64,000 bases of DNA from Acidobacteriota bacterium (GCA_013289795.1 JABCZH010000019.1:1-64000); one strand, 5' to 3'; positions 1 to 10,267 are shown, counted from the first letter of the stretch. Notes: generated from the sequence alone by a model not told the origin. Translations and numbers: made by a program.

Positions 1-458
1 CGCACGATTAGCAGCGAGCCCAGGTTGGAATGCGCAAACCTTCAACGAGAGCGAAATGGCGCTCTTCTCCGAGCCCACGCCGTCGTGTGCTCCGAAGGAA
101 CTTGACAACCGCCGACATTGTTAGAGATCGCGATTTAACGCCAACTATCCGCCTAGTATCGCGCGAACGTCTCTGCATTCATTGAGTTCCAGCCGCAAAG
201 GTGTGAGGCTCCGAAACACCTTAGTAATCTGGTTGTGATCCTCAGCCATGAGTTTCTTGAGGTCAATGATTGACAATAGTTCTAGGCTACCAAACGGACC
301 CATTAGGGAACGATGGCACCATCTTTGACGCACCAGCTATGTCCACGTTGTCATCCGGAGGAAATGCCATGTCGAATCGCGGCTGCATTGTAAAACATCA
401 GGAATGGCAGGATGGCTCTGAGTACAGTCGTTCGGCTTAGCCGGGAGAAAAGGTACAG
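1..458. other. Left-edge stretch without a convincing gene
   Basis: No recognisable protein or RNA family is visible. On the plus strand the frame beginning at base 2 is open from the window edge to a TAG at 122-124 (40 codons, ending NRRHC), so it could be the 3' end of a gene that starts outside the window, but its composition points to no family. The minus-strand frame at 145-333 is open for 62 codons and also matches nothing I recognise. Bases 334-458 hold the leader of the following PAS gene, with AAGG six bases before its ATG. Confidence 0.3.
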
Positions 459-923
459 ATGTGTGGCGGAAAACAGGATGTTCCAGAGCGGAGGCGCGTC
501 GAAGACGCCCCGCAGAAAGCAGAGGCGAAATATTGCGCGTTGTTTGCGGACTTGGTCGACGCGGCTTTGCTTATGGACGAAAAAGGGTTTCTGGATTGCA
601 ATGCAGACGCCCTGCAGTTGTTCGGATACTCGACCCTGGACTCCATGAGGCACCTGGCCAGTATTTCACCTCCCCATCAACCTGACGGCACACCCTCCTT
701 GAGGGCAGCTGAACAAAGGATTGCTGCAGCGTTTTTCAACGGCAAGGAACGCTTCGAGTGGTTACACCAACGCAAAGACGGCACCGTTTTTCCGGCTGAC
801 GTTTGTCTGACTGCATTGACGCTTAGCGGGCGGCCGACACTGCTGGCCACTGTGCGCAATATCACGGAACGCAGGCGTGCAGAAGAAGCGCTGATGCAGG
901 AGCAGAATTCTTGCGCACGTTGA
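459..923 (+). pseudogene. N-terminal PAS fragment of a frameshifted PAS-GGDEF-EAL protein
   Basis: This 154-residue frame carries one PAS sensor domain (about residues 24-135), ending in the usual [12 protein letters not shown] linker that joins PAS domains to the next module. It stops at 921-923, only a dozen bases after the point where the next frame (from 911) takes up the same protein. One extra T after 907-910 would change AATTCTTG to AATTTCTTG and join EEALMQEQN to [12 protein letters not shown], the normal start of a second PAS domain. The fragment is therefore the front of the protein at 911-2986, cut off by a one-base deletion or a sequencing error. The ATG at 459 has AAGG at good spacing. 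As it stands, the fragment would make only an isolated PAS domain. Confidence 0.75.
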
Positions 924-2986
924 TCGACAACTTGCCCGATTTCATCTATGCCAAAGACACAAACAACAGATTTCTCCTTGCCAACGAGGCATTGGCCCGC
1001 CGGATGGGAGCTGCCAGCTCGAATGAGCTGCTGGGTAAGTCAGATTCTGACTTTTACCCGCCAGATATGGCGGCCAAGTATGCGCGGGAGGAGCAACAGA
1101 TAATGCAGTCAGGTCAGCCGGTGATCGACAGAGAGGAGGCGACAGTTGATGCCACAACTGGACAGGTTCTGTGGCATACGACCACTGAAATACCACTTCG
1201 CGGTCAAGACGGAAGGGTTAAAGGACTCTTGGGAATCGGCCACATCATCACCGAGCGCAAACGGTGGGAAGAGAGTCTGCGAGACAGCGAGAGTACAAAT
1301 CGCGCTACCTTTGAACATGCCGCCCTGGGAATTGCACACGTTGCACCCGACGGCAGATTTTTGCGCGTCAACGATAAGCTCTGCGCGATAGTCGGCTACA
1401 CGCGTGAAGAGTTGATAAACGCGACTTTCCAGGACATAACTCATCCTGACGACCTCGTGGCTGACCTCGATCAAGTCCGTCAAGTGCTCGTCGGCAAAAT
1501 CAAGACTTACTCCTTGGAAAAGCGCTATCTCCGCAAGGATCGGTCCATCGTCTGGGTCAATCTGTCCGTGTCCCTGGTGCGGGCCGATTCCGGTTCGCCG
1601 CGGCACTTCATTTCCATTGTCGAAGACATCACTGAGCGCAAACGGACGGAGGAACGGGTCCAGTTCCTTGCGTACTACGATGCTCTCACAGAACTGCCCA
1701 ATCGCGCCCTTTTCAAGGATCGAATGTTGACGGCCGTCGCTGGTGCCCGGCGGCGCAAGGAAAAGCTCGCTCTTTTGTTCATGGATATCGACCGTTTCAA
1801 GACTATCAATGATTCGCTTGGACACGCTGTAGGCGACCTTCTTCTCCGGAGTGTTGCAGAGCGGATCAAGGGATGGGCGCGTGCGCAAGACACGGTTGCT
1901 CGGTGGGGCGGCGACGAATTTCTCATCCTGCTAACTGGGCTAAGAGACGAGACCGACGCCGCGGTTGCTGCTGAACGACTTATGGACGCCATGCATGGTG
2001 AGTTTACCGTCCAAAGTCACTCACTTAATGTTACTTGCAGTCTCGGAATCAGCGTCTTCCCTGACCATGGTGTGGACGTTGACACCCTAGTGAAGAATGC
2101 AGATGCGGCAATGTATTGCGCCAAAGAATATAGCCGAAACAATTTCCAGTTTTTCACGGAGAAGATGAATTCTGAGGCTAAGAAGCGCCTGGCCATCGAA
2201 CACGGTTTGCGAAAAGTATTAGAGCGAGACGAACTGTTCTTGGCGTATCAACCACAAATGGATGTAGCGACGGGGACAATCATCGGACTTGAAGCACTTC
2301 TCCGATGGCAGCACCCCAAACTGGGCGTTGTGCCGCCGGATGAGTTTATACGGATTGCGGAGAACAGCGGCCTGATCCTGCCAATCGGGGAATGGGTGCT
2401 CAGGACCGCTTGCACCCAACTTCGAAAATGGCATGAGGAAGGCCTTCTTGCGGTCCCGGTGGCAGTGAATGTGTCCGCAGTCCAGCTTCGCCATGAGAAT
2501 TTCCGTGAACTCGTCAGGAAAGTCCTGCGAGAAACCGCTCTCTCTCCTGAATACCTCGAACTGGAACTCACGGAAAGCGTCCTGTTGTCGAGCGTAGACG
2601 TGACCTTGCCGGTCCTGCAGGATCTGAAGGCGATGGGCGTCAGGCTAGCCATCGATGACTTCGGCACCGGATATTCCAGCCTCAGCTACTTGCGACAATT
2701 TCCGGTCAGCAAGGTGAAGATTGATCGCTCATTCGTCCAGGACGTCGCGTTGAATCCTGATGATGCGGCGATCACGGCTGCCATTATCAGCATGGCCAAA
2801 AGCTTGAACCTCAGGGTGATCGCCGAAGGCGTAGAGGATGAAGCGCAGATGGCGTTCCTGCGGGAGCACCGCTGCGACGAGATTCAAGGCTATTACTTCA
2901 GCAAGCCGCTGACGGTGGATGAAGCTGCAGAGAAACTCCGGCGAAGTGTCCAGGCACTCGCAGCACACCACGGGACAAAATTATGA
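911..2986 (+). CDS. PAS-PAS-GGDEF-EAL cyclic-di-GMP turnover protein (main part after frameshift)
   Basis: Cytoplasmic enzyme that, by family, makes and/or degrades the second messenger c-di-GMP in response to PAS input. Seen in order: PAS (residues 1-105, truncated at its front by the frameshift), PAS (about 120-240, ending [12 protein letters not shown]), GGDEF (about 250-410) with an intact GGDEF signature near 333 and an RAQD inhibitory-site motif upstream of it, and EAL (about 430-670) with [39 protein letters not shown] and VIAEGVE. All residues normally needed for both activities are visible, so it may be bifunctional. The TTG at 911 is only the first start codon of the frame; the real start was probably the ATG at 459. 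The GGDEF-EAL half is clearly paralogous to the protein at 8165-10267. A terminator lies about 210 bases downstream. Confidence 0.9.
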   Translation: MRTLIDNLPDFIYAKDTNNRFLLANEALARRMGAASSNELLGKSDSDFYPPDMAAKYAREEQQIMQSGQPVIDREEATVDATTGQVLWHTTTEIPLRGQDGRVKGLLGIGHIITERKRWEESLRDSESTNRATFEHAALGIAHVAPDGRFLRVNDKLCAIVGYTREELINATFQDITHPDDLVADLDQVRQVLVGKIKTYSLEKRYLRKDRSIVWVNLSVSLVRADSGSPRHFISIVEDITERKRTEERVQFLAYYDALTELPNRALFKDRMLTAVAGARRRKEKLALLFMDIDRFKTINDSLGHAVGDLLLRSVAERIKGWARAQDTVARWGGDEFLILLTGLRDETDAAVAAERLMDAMHGEFTVQSHSLNVTCSLGISVFPDHGVDVDTLVKNADAAMYCAKEYSRNNFQFFTEKMNSEAKKRLAIEHGLRKVLERDELFLAYQPQMDVATGTIIGLEALLRWQHPKLGVVPPDEFIRIAENSGLILPIGEWVLRTACTQLRKWHEEGLLAVPVAVNVSAVQLRHENFRELVRKVLRETALSPEYLELELTESVLLSSVDVTLPVLQDLKAMGVRLAIDDFGTGYSSLSYLRQFPVSKVKIDRSFVQDVALNPDDAAITAAIISMAKSLNLRVIAEGVEDEAQMAFLREHRCDEIQGYYFSKPLTVDEAAEKLRRSVQALAAHHGTKL

Positions 2987-3194
2987 GTAGCCCACGAGAC
3001 TTAGCCTGTTGAAATCAGGCGTTTACACTCAAAACCCCCTGGCCGGGGTCAATGAGTGCTATGGCGATATTACAACAGTGATCGCCCTTGCTCACTTTCA
3101 TCAGACTCAGCGTGACGTGCGCGATGGAAGCGGAATTTCAGGTCACGTCTGGACACTGCACGCCCCGATAGCCCTCCCGCACTTAGTAAAAGAG

Positions 3195-3232
3195 AATGGC
3201 CCAGAGCGGAACCCGCCTTTGGGCCATTTTTT
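3195..3232 (+). terminator. Rho-independent terminator
   Basis: AATGGCCCA (3195-3203) pairs with TGGGCCATT (3220-3228). The loop holds a second short stem (GCGG/CCGC), and a run of T follows to 3232. Stem, loop and T-tract fit intrinsic termination of plus-strand transcription coming from the PAS-GGDEF-EAL gene. Confidence 0.75.
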
Positions 3233-3249
3233 CGGAAAGGATAGTTCGC

Positions 3250-3342
3250 TTGCGAAATGTGTTTGTAGAGAAGTGGCTCGCACTGGTAAAGGTCGTGCTG
3301 GTGGCCGGAGCCGTGCTGTTCGTCATGGTTCGCTGGGCTTGA
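3250..3342 (+). CDS. Possible 30-residue single-span membrane peptide
   Basis: A TTG-started frame of 30 codons just after the terminator. It has a basic and aromatic front (RNVFVEKW), then one very hydrophobic stretch (VVLVAGAVLFVMV) and a basic end (RWA). AAAGGATAG lies upstream as a weak ribosome site. The layout is that of a small membrane peptide, but there is no family match and the frame is short enough to arise by chance. Transcription would need a promoter after the terminator. Confidence 0.25.
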   Translation: MRNVFVEKWLALVKVVLVAGAVLFVMVRWA

Positions 3343-3580
3343 ACAACGGCCCCATTCATACCTAGCGGGCGTGTTCGGCTCAACGCCCCGTTCGGGCCGG
3401 AATCTTTGCGGATCCCGGAGTCCCCGATTGTCAAACGCCTGCGTGCCACGAGGCCAATCTGCACCCATTTCCCACATGTTCCGGGGCCTCTGAGACGCGC
3501 AATCGGGGCGGGTTAAGTCGCTGCTGCAACAGGAAAAATGGGAATAATGCACATAATGTTCGGGTTCCCCGTCTCCGCGG

Positions 3581-3715
3581 TCAAGCTTTCTGCCATATCT
3601 TCTTCGCGTCATCGTCGGACAATTTGTTTTCGATGATTTCAATGAAACAGTCCAGATCGCTCATGCCCTGAGTGGACACCGTAGCGCGAAGTTCATCAAC
3701 CTCATCCCTTGCCAT
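3581..3715 (-). CDS. Small acidic hypothetical protein, 44 residues
   Basis: A minus-strand frame from ATG at 3715 to TGA at 3583, shorter than usual gene-finder limits. The product starts MARDEVDELRATV and ends DDDAKKIWQKA. It is strongly amphipathic and acidic with helix-like spacing, unlike a random frame, and has no cysteines or membrane segment. No good ribosome site is visible (GTGAGAC before ATG). It sits between the two plus-oriented and minus-oriented signalling blocks and may be a small accessory protein. I do not recognise a family. Confidence 0.4.
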   Translation of the reverse strand: MARDEVDELRATVSTQGMSDLDCFIEIIENKLSDDDAKKIWQKA

Positions 3716-3776
3716 GTCTCACGCAAACACTGTTTAAGCCTCCACATTATGGAGTTCACCTTCCAGCAGGAGACCC

Positions 3777-3992
3777 TTACAGCTTAAATAGTGATCGCAA
3801 GGAATTGTCATCAATATGGCTCTCGGGCGCTAGCCAATGAACAAACTCTCTGGCGCTGATATGCGTCGGCTTGTGAACCTGACTCTTCTCAAGTCCGGAC
3901 TCAAGGTCTGCCTGTTTGCCCGAATTGGTAATTACCGTCCATGTCTTCGTCTTCAATGTCTTTGCCTCGCTTGATGGCGACAGAGTAATCAT
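3777..3992 (-). CDS. Hypothetical protein, 71 residues
   Basis: A minus-strand frame with ATG at 3992 preceded by AGGAG four bases away, a good ribosome site. The product is polar, without membrane segment or cysteine motif, and ends in SHIDDNSLRSLFKL. It resembles no family I can name. It lies downstream of the LuxR-type regulator on the same strand with a gap of 116 bases, so co-transcription is possible. Confidence rests only on the ribosome site and non-random composition. Confidence 0.35.
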   Translation of the reverse strand: MITLSPSSEAKTLKTKTWTVITNSGKQADLESGLEKSQVHKPTHISAREFVHWLAPESHIDDNSLRSLFKL

Positions 3993-4108
3993 GCTGCTCC
4001 TGGCGCCCGCACGACATTCATGTACTTAGCCACTACTGCCGCCCACAGTTTCTTGATTCTACCCGGCAATTGGTCTTCTGCTGGTTGATTTTGAATGCCG
4101 TCTTCCGA

Positions 4109-4837
4109 TTAGCGATCAGGAGAAATACCCCCCTGCGCGGAAACTAGCGAATGGGTGATGGCATACGTGGAAAGTGCTATGCGGTTCCTGACGCCCACCA
4201 TACGCATCAGTTTCGCCACATGTGATTTGACCGTTCGTTCCTTGATGCCAAGGGGAACTCCGATTTCCTTGTTCGACCGGCCTGCTATCAATATCTGCAA
4301 TACCTGTTTTTGACGAGAGGTTAAAGTTGTACGACCGAAGGACTTACTTCTCACCGGGTCACTGGAGCGGTCGATGAACATCGACATCACGCGACGTGGA
4401 ATCCATAGCGAACCATGATGCACGGCGTAGATTGCTTGCACGAGATCGCGTGTTGACTCGGCTTCATCAACATAGCCCTGCGCTCCAGAGGCAATGGCTC
4501 TGAGAATGGTCTGCTCGTCCATGCCGGTTCCAGTCACAATAACTCGCAAGTCCGGCCGGGTACTTTTCAACAGGGACATGGTCTCTCGAAACACCACGCC
4601 TGAGTGGTTTCCCAGTACTGCGAGGTGCACGTCTTGATTTGTCACGACTTCGGCTAATGATGTGCCGGTCACGTGAAAGTCCGAGATTAGATCCAATATC
4701 GACTGGAAACCAACCAGCCGCAGAGGGTCATCCTCCAGTAGCGCAATGTTAATGATCGAGAGTTCGACCGCGGATCGGTGCGATTGTAATGAGGTACTGA
4801 CCCGCCCTACGGTCCTCTCTGGCCTACTTATAAGCAT
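4109..4837 (-). CDS. LuxR/NarL-type regulator with degenerate receiver domain
   Basis: DNA-binding transcription regulator of 242 residues. The C-terminus (about 175-235) is a clear LuxR helix-turn-helix with LTSRQKQVLQIL, SNKEIG and ERTVKSHV. The N-terminal half (about 30-145) has the receiver fold pattern (IALLEDDPLR at the acidic pocket, VIVTGTG at the switch strand). The position of the phospho-accepting aspartate reads HLAVLGNHSG, and the usual lysine after GY is replaced (GYVDEAES). I infer that it is not phosphorylated in the normal way and may respond to a ligand or protein partner instead. Its leader, 96-125 bases upstream, carries copy A of the repeated element (4933-4962). AGGT precedes the ATG. 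Confidence 0.85.
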   Translation of the reverse strand: MLISRPERTVGRVSTSLQSHRSAVELSIINIALLEDDPLRLVGFQSILDLISDFHVTGTSLAEVVTNQDVHLAVLGNHSGVVFRETMSLLKSTRPDLRVIVTGTGMDEQTILRAIASGAQGYVDEAESTRDLVQAIYAVHHGSLWIPRRVMSMFIDRSSDPVRSKSFGRTTLTSRQKQVLQILIAGRSNKEIGVPLGIKERTVKSHVAKLMRMVGVRNRIALSTYAITHSLVSAQGGISPDR

Positions 4838-4932
4838 GCTACCTGCGGCTTAGAGTTCTTCGAACATGAGATCTGTATTTCCACGTTTTGGTCGTGTAAG
4901 AAACCCATACTTTCACTGTAGTCCTTCTGTCT

Positions 4933-4962
4933 GTCCGGTTTTGGGGCAATGGGTGCGCAACC
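4933..4962 (-). repeat. Copy A of a three-copy upstream element
   Basis: Read on the minus strand it begins GGTTGCGCACCCATTG and continues CCCCAAAACCGGAC. It matches the first 30 bases of copy C (15130-15159) at 26 of 30 positions by hand count, and copy B (10560) a little less well. It lies upstream of the LuxR-type regulator in the same orientation as that gene. All copies start GGTT and contain CCAAA with AACC or AAC after it. Its function is unknown; a protein-binding site or an RNA leader are both possible. Confidence 0.65.
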
Positions 4963-5121
4963 TTGGAGCAAGAGATGGGGAATCCGTTCTCAACCGTTAA
5001 GACATCATACCAATGTGCTCGACGACCTACGGGCTTGACAAGGTCGGCTGGACAGACTCTGGTCGGAACCAGATGTCGGCTTCAACAGTTTCAACAAACC
5101 ACAGCAACGCGTGGAGGGTCT

Positions 5122-7944
5122 TTATGCGGTCTTGCCGGTGCTGTCTCTCCTCGCATCCTTCTGGTTCAAGAGCGTACGCACCTTGCGTGCCAGTTCAACG
5201 GGAAGAAATGGCTTTTCCAGATAGCTACTGTCTTGCACGAAATGCTCTGGCAGGCCGGTGATGTCCTCCATGTAACCAGAAATCAATAGGAACTGCATTT
5301 CCGGCCGGAGTAAGGTTGCTTTTCTCATCAACTCCAGTCCATTGAGCTTCGGCATCATGATATCGCTGACCACGAGGTCAATCTGGCCGGCATTGTTCTC
5401 TATGGTCCGGATCGCCTCGGCGCCGTCCTCCGCCACCAATACTGTGTAGCCGCGCTTCTCGAGGGACACCGAAATCAGTCTGCGCAGCGCCGGTTCGTCC
5501 TCAACTACCAGCACGGTCTCGGTACCGGTGAGGATCTCGCTTTGCATCGGCGGCGTCTCATCTTCGACTTTCAGTTCTGTGACTGCGGTGGGAGGCAAGT
5601 AAATACGAAACCGGGTGCCTTCTTTCACGGCGCTCTCAACGGTGATGTGCCCACCGCTTTGCCGTACGATGCCGTAAACAGTCGAAAGCCCCAACCCCGT
5701 CCCTTTGCCTTCCCGTTTCGTGGTAAAGAAAGGTTCGAAGATCCGGGCTTGGGTTTGTTCGTCGATGCCAGAGCCGTTATCGCTCACCACCAGCATCACG
5801 TAGGGTCCGGGCTGCACGTCGAGGTGGCGACCGGCGTATTCTTCATCCAGTTCCACATTGGCGGTTTCAATCACTACTTTGCCGCCCTGCGGCATGGCAT
5901 CGCGAGCGTTCACTACCAGATTGATGAGGATCTGCTGAATCTGCGCGGGGTCAACTCTGACTGGTCGAAGGTTCGGCTCCAGCACCGGAATCAGGTCGAT
6001 GTTCCCGGGAATAAGACGCCGCAAGAGCTTGTGTGTCTCCCACACCACGGTATTGACGTCCAGAACTTTTGGCTCGAGCACCTGCCGCCGGCTGAGGGCC
6101 AGCAATTGGCGCGTCAGAGAGGCAGCCCTCTGTGTGGCCGCTTTGATCTCAGCCACGTTGCGGCGCAGGCCTTCACTCGCGCCGGCCTCTTCCAACAATA
6201 ATTCGCTGTACCCCAGGACAATCCCAAGATAGTTGTTGAACTCGTGGGCCATCCCGCCAGCCAATTGCCCCACCGCTTCTATCTTCTGGGCCTGGCGCAA
6301 CTGCTCTTCCAGAGCCCGCCGTTCGGTGACGTCTTCGACGATCACCTCGAGCCCTGCGGCCTTCTGATGCCCGGTGCCTAAGACACGGCCATTCAGCCGT
6401 ACCGTGATCAGCCGTTGATCCCGCCGCTTCCACTGCACTTCTTCTTCAATCTCCCCGGTCAGTTCCCACTTATGCAACAGACGCACCCCTTCTTCCCGTC
6501 CCGCGAAAACATCCTGGGTCAGACTCAGCTTCAGGACCTCTTCCGCTGCGCTATAACCCAGCATGGCCACCAGGGCAGGATTCACGTCCAGGAAGCGACC
6601 GTCGAGAGTGCCGCGATAAATGCCGTGAACCGCACCTTCGAACACCGACCGATGGTGGGTTTCCGATATCTTCAGGGCAGCATCGGCCCGCGAACGCTCG
6701 GTGATATCGCGTATATTGCACTGTACTACCTGGGTTCCATCAACCGGATAGACGTTGCTGACAAACTCTACATTAATTCGGCGCCCGTCCTTGGTTTCAA
6801 GGGGCAAATCGTCGTAGCGGATCACTCCCTTGGTTTGGAGTTCGAGAAAGGCGGACCGGGAGGCGGGAACATCTTTAAACGGACCGATTTCCCAGAGTTT
6901 CTTTCCCACGAACTCAGCGTGGGTATACCCCAGCATCTCAACCAAAAAGGGGTTTACGTCGGTGATCTGCCCAGTCTGGAAATCGAGGATCAATATCCCA
7001 TCTTTGGCGGTTTCGAAGAGCCGCCGGTAGCGGTTCTCGGAGTCTTCTAGCGCCTGTTTGGCTTGGTCATGTGCGGCCTCGGTGGCCTTCTGGTGCGAGA
7101 TGTCTACCAGCGTGCCTTCGATCATGGCCGGTGTTCCGTCGTGCTCCGGTACGGGCTGGACGTTCTCCAGCACCCACACCGCACTGCCATCCTTTCGCCG
7201 CAACCGCGAAGCGAAGTTGGTCAGGAAGCCCTGACTCCGGCATTGTTCAAGGAAATCTTGACGATCAGTTGGGGAAAAGTAGAAGTCCAGGGCGTGGCAG
7301 GCTAGCAACTCCTCCCGCGACGTGTACCCCATGATCCGCACGAACGCCGGATTGCAGTCGAGCACATGGCCGTCCAGGGCAGTACGGTAGAATCCTACTA
7401 CGCTCGATTCGAAGAAGCGCTGGTAGCGCTCATACGGCTCGATTCCGGGATTTGATCCCAACCTGCGCTGTTCTTCCAAATGCGCCATCACCTGCCGCGC
7501 CAGGGTTCGCAGCATGCGCGTCTGCTCTTCGGTCAGCGCGCGCGGAACATAATCCATCACTGACAGCGTTCCCAATGCGTACCCGTCAAGTGTCAGCAAG
7601 GGGGCCCCGGCGTAGAAACGGACTCCCGCCTGCGTGGCCAGCTGGTTCTTGGCGAATCGGACGTCCTTCAGAGTGTCAGAAACGATGAGTACATCGGGTC
7701 GAGTGATGGTGTGAGCGCCGAAGGAGGTTTCCCGCTGGATCTCGCCTACGTTCCACCCGATTTTTGACTTAAACCATTCTCTCTCGCCGTCGATGATGCT
7801 GACTGACGCGATAGGGGTGCCACAGATGTAGGTGGCGAGACGAACAAGATCGTCGTAACGCTCCTCCGCAGGAGTATCCAGTATCCTGTAACTCCAGACG
7901 ACTTTTGTCCTCGCGACTTCGTCCCCGGGCAGAAGCGACTGCAT
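5122..7944 (-). CDS. GAF-PAS-PAS-PAS hybrid histidine kinase with C-terminal receiver
   Basis: Soluble sensor kinase of 940 residues. In order: GAF (about 20-160, [16 protein letters not shown] type), three PAS domains (about 173-290, 300-420 and 428-545), HisKA with the phospho-accepting histidine near 565 in GGMAHEFNN, HATPase_c (about 655-775; [31 protein letters not shown]) and a receiver (about 800-920; phospho-accepting Asp near 862 in [19 protein letters not shown]). No membrane segment is visible, so it senses cytoplasmic cues. The receiver is intact, so phosphate can pass internally and then to a partner. The ATG is preceded by GGGGTG. It is downstream of, and co-oriented with, the 4HB-GGDEF-EAL gene, with 220 bases between them that include a possible promoter. 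Confidence 0.93.
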   Translation of the reverse strand: MQSLLPGDEVARTKVVWSYRILDTPAEERYDDLVRLATYICGTPIASVSIIDGEREWFKSKIGWNVGEIQRETSFGAHTITRPDVLIVSDTLKDVRFAKNQLATQAGVRFYAGAPLLTLDGYALGTLSVMDYVPRALTEEQTRMLRTLARQVMAHLEEQRRLGSNPGIEPYERYQRFFESSVVGFYRTALDGHVLDCNPAFVRIMGYTSREELLACHALDFYFSPTDRQDFLEQCRSQGFLTNFASRLRRKDGSAVWVLENVQPVPEHDGTPAMIEGTLVDISHQKATEAAHDQAKQALEDSENRYRRLFETAKDGILILDFQTGQITDVNPFLVEMLGYTHAEFVGKKLWEIGPFKDVPASRSAFLELQTKGVIRYDDLPLETKDGRRINVEFVSNVYPVDGTQVVQCNIRDITERSRADAALKISETHHRSVFEGAVHGIYRGTLDGRFLDVNPALVAMLGYSAAEEVLKLSLTQDVFAGREEGVRLLHKWELTGEIEEEVQWKRRDQRLITVRLNGRVLGTGHQKAAGLEVIVEDVTERRALEEQLRQAQKIEAVGQLAGGMAHEFNNYLGIVLGYSELLLEEAGASEGLRRNVAEIKAATQRAASLTRQLLALSRRQVLEPKVLDVNTVVWETHKLLRRLIPGNIDLIPVLEPNLRPVRVDPAQIQQILINLVVNARDAMPQGGKVVIETANVELDEEYAGRHLDVQPGPYVMLVVSDNGSGIDEQTQARIFEPFFTTKREGKGTGLGLSTVYGIVRQSGGHITVESAVKEGTRFRIYLPPTAVTELKVEDETPPMQSEILTGTETVLVVEDEPALRRLISVSLEKRGYTVLVAEDGAEAIRTIENNAGQIDLVVSDIMMPKLNGLELMRKATLLRPEMQFLLISGYMEDITGLPEHFVQDSSYLEKPFLPVELARKVRTLLNQKDARRDSTGKTA

Positions 7945-8034
7945 ACGGCACCCCGAATGGCGAATGAATTATTATTTCGACCTTTTAGGAATGCTTATAG
8001 CATATTCTTGTCCCAGCCGCAATTCACTACTGGG

Positions 8035-8067
8035 ATTATATCGTCTGCGTATGATCTGACCGGTCAA
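8035..8067 (-). promoter_or_regulatory. Possible promoter for the hybrid kinase
   Basis: On the minus strand TTGACC (8067-8062) is followed after 21 bases by a perfect TATAAT (8040-8035), about 90 bases ahead of the kinase ATG. The minus-10 box is ideal, but the spacing is 3-4 bases too long for a standard housekeeping promoter, so the minus-35 box may be fortuitous. Confidence 0.35.
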
Positions 8068-8164
8068 TTCAGTAAGGGAAGCGTCGGCTTTTCAGACGGT
8101 GAGGGTAGGACTGCGAGTACAGAAGTTCTTTGCGTGACCCCTATCGCGTCCCATGTTTTGCAAA

Positions 8165-10267
8165 TTAGGCGTGCTGAACAGAAGCACTTTGCAGTTTGTC
8201 AGCGACTTTGTCGACAGCTAATGGCTTGCTGAAGTAGTAGCCTTGGATTTCGTCACAATGATGTGCTCGCAGGAATGACATTTGCGCTTCGTTCTCGACG
8301 CCTTCGGCAATCACCTTCAGTTTCAGACTCTTTGCCATGCTGATGATTGCGGATGTGATCGCCGCATCATCGGGATTCACGGCGACATCACGAACAAATA
8401 CACGGTCGATTTTCAGCTTGCTGACACGAAATTGTCTCAAGTAGCTGAAACTGGAATAACCGGTCCCGAAGTCGTCAATCGCGAGCGTCACCCCCATGGA
8501 CTTTAGTTCCTGAACAACTGATAGCGTTACGTCTGCATTCGCTAGCAGTAGACTTTCCGTGAGCTCCAGTTCGAGATATTGCGGGGCGAGGCCAGAGTCG
8601 TCAAGCACCCTCCTAATTGCTTCGCAGAAGTCCTCTTGGCGAAACTGGACCGCCGATACATTTACTGCCACTGACACTGCGGGCAGCCCTTGGTCTTGCC
8701 ATTTCCGGGCCTGACGGCAGGCCGTCCTGAGGACCCATTCCCCGATTGGCAGTATCAGGCCGCTGTTCTCAGCAATTCGGATGAACTTGTCAGGCGGCAC
8801 AAGACCCAATTCCGGGTGTTGCCAGCGCAGGAGCGCCTCCAACCCCGTGATCGCTCCGGTGGCAATGTCCACCTGCGGCTGATAGACCAAGAAAAGTTCC
8901 TCTTTGTCGAGTGCCAGTCGCAAGCCGTTCTCCAGCGTCAATCGCTCCATAATCTGCGTGTTCATCTGCTCCGTGAAGAACCGAAACTTGTTACGCCCAT
9001 TCTCTTTTGCGCTATACATGGCCGCATCGGCATTCTTAATCAGGGTTTCGCCGTCCGTACCGTGGTCTGGGAAGATGCTGACGCCGACACTGCAACTGAT
9101 ATCGAGTGCCCGGCCCTGAACGGTGAATCCAGCGGTCATCGAATTCACCAGGCGGTCAGCCGCCACCGCCGCGTCAGCCACCTCTTTTATACCGGTCAGC
9201 ACGATCAGAAATTCGTCTCCGCCTAGCCGGGCCACGGTGTCCAGCTCGCGCGCCCATCCCTGAAGTCGTTCTGCGACTTCTCGCAGGAGAAGGTCGCCGA
9301 CCGAATGCCCGAGCGAGTCATTGACCATCTTGAAGCGGTCGAGATCGAGGAACAGAAGCGCGACTTTGTCCTTTCGCCGACGAGCGCCGGCTAGTGCCTT
9401 GGTTAACCGATCCTGAAGGAGAGTCCGATTCGGCAAACCCGTGAGAGAATCGTAATAGGCTAGAAATTTGACCCGTTCCTCAGCCTGCAAGCGTTCTTCG
9501 ACATCGCTTGCTAGTCGCTTATTCGACTCGGAGAGTTCGTGGGTGCGTTGCGTCACCTTTGCTTCGAGATTCGCATTGAGCTTGGTAACTTCGCTGTTTG
9601 CGTCGATTCGTGCAGCGATCTCGCGGGTCATCTCGCGCGTCGCGAATATCGCGATCGCCATGGCAACGACCACTGCCAGCGCAATTAGCAAGAAGGCATT
9701 GCGTCGGGCCCTGGCGTAGTCAACCTGGGATTGCTTAACAGCCGCGGCCACTTGATCAGTCTGAAACTCCACGAACTCGTCCCAGGCCGCGTGATACGTG
9801 ACCAGCGCCGGCAGGGCTTCATTGACCATGACCACTTCTGCGGCGTCACGCTTCCCTTCGTCGAGAAGCAAATGTATAGCTCGCAGGTAGCTATCCATAT
9901 ATGGTTCTCTTGTCTTTTTCACTGCAGATAGCAACTGCTTCTCTCGTCCTGCCTTACAACCGCCTTCGAGTTCCGCCACCAGTGTCGCAATCTTCTTGCT
10001 ATTCCCAGACCTGCTTGCCAACAGGGTATCGACGAGTGCTCTGTTCTCCACGAGGACTATTTCCAGCGTGATACGACTGTTGCGATTGGACAACACCAAC
10101 GCTTCTCGTGCCATTTGCAGCTTCGCCGACCGCTTACCCGTGATGTCGCCGAGGGTCTCATTGATTTCACGCATCCGGAGCAGCCCTAACTGCCCGATGC
10201 CAATCAAGATGGCAATCAGGACAGCAAACGCCATGCCTAGCCTCAGTCCTATGTGTTTGTTTGTCAG
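8165..10267 (-). CDS. Membrane 4-helix-bundle sensor with GGDEF and EAL domains
   Basis: Membrane c-di-GMP enzyme. Two transmembrane helices (near residues 12-30 and about 195-215) bracket a periplasmic four-helix-bundle type sensor of about 165 residues, followed by a coiled coil, GGDEF (intact signature near 351, with RELD inhibitory site upstream) and EAL (GLEALLRW near 476, [29 protein letters not shown]). All catalytic residues are present. The first ATG is at 10234, but 11 further in-frame codons upstream encode LTNKHIGLRLG, the usual basic front of such sensors. A perfect AGGAGGT lies just ahead of a CTG at 10265-10267, so I place the start there. GAGG six bases before the ATG at 10234 is the alternative. 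Confidence 0.88.
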   Translation of the reverse strand: MTNKHIGLRLGMAFAVLIAILIGIGQLGLLRMREINETLGDITGKRSAKLQMAREALVLSNRNSRITLEIVLVENRALVDTLLASRSGNSKKIATLVAELEGGCKAGREKQLLSAVKKTREPYMDSYLRAIHLLLDEGKRDAAEVVMVNEALPALVTYHAAWDEFVEFQTDQVAAAVKQSQVDYARARRNAFLLIALAVVVAMAIAIFATREMTREIAARIDANSEVTKLNANLEAKVTQRTHELSESNKRLASDVEERLQAEERVKFLAYYDSLTGLPNRTLLQDRLTKALAGARRRKDKVALLFLDLDRFKMVNDSLGHSVGDLLLREVAERLQGWARELDTVARLGGDEFLIVLTGIKEVADAAVAADRLVNSMTAGFTVQGRALDISCSVGVSIFPDHGTDGETLIKNADAAMYSAKENGRNKFRFFTEQMNTQIMERLTLENGLRLALDKEELFLVYQPQVDIATGAITGLEALLRWQHPELGLVPPDKFIRIAENSGLILPIGEWVLRTACRQARKWQDQGLPAVSVAVNVSAVQFRQEDFCEAIRRVLDDSGLAPQYLELELTESLLLANADVTLSVVQELKSMGVTLAIDDFGTGYSSFSYLRQFRVSKLKIDRVFVRDVAVNPDDAAITSAIISMAKSLKLKVIAEGVENEAQMSFLRAHHCDEIQGYYFSKPLAVDKVADKLQSASVQHA

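Larger units (their letters stand above)
2987..3580. other. Intergenic region with terminator and a possible membrane peptide
   Basis: About 600 bases without a clear conserved gene. The first 208 bases lie between the c-di-GMP gene and a strong plus-strand terminator and could be a long 3' untranslated region or a small RNA. A short membrane-peptide frame follows at 3250-3342. A 9-bp perfect inverted repeat (CCCCGATTG at 3422-3430 and CAATCGGGG at 3500-3508) is separated by 69 bases. The longer frames on either strand have no recognisable composition. Confidence 0.4.

Noticed and set aside
4963-5289. Plus-strand 108-codon frame over the 3' end of the hybrid kinase
   Set aside because: Overlaps the certain kinase receiver domain and has no family composition.
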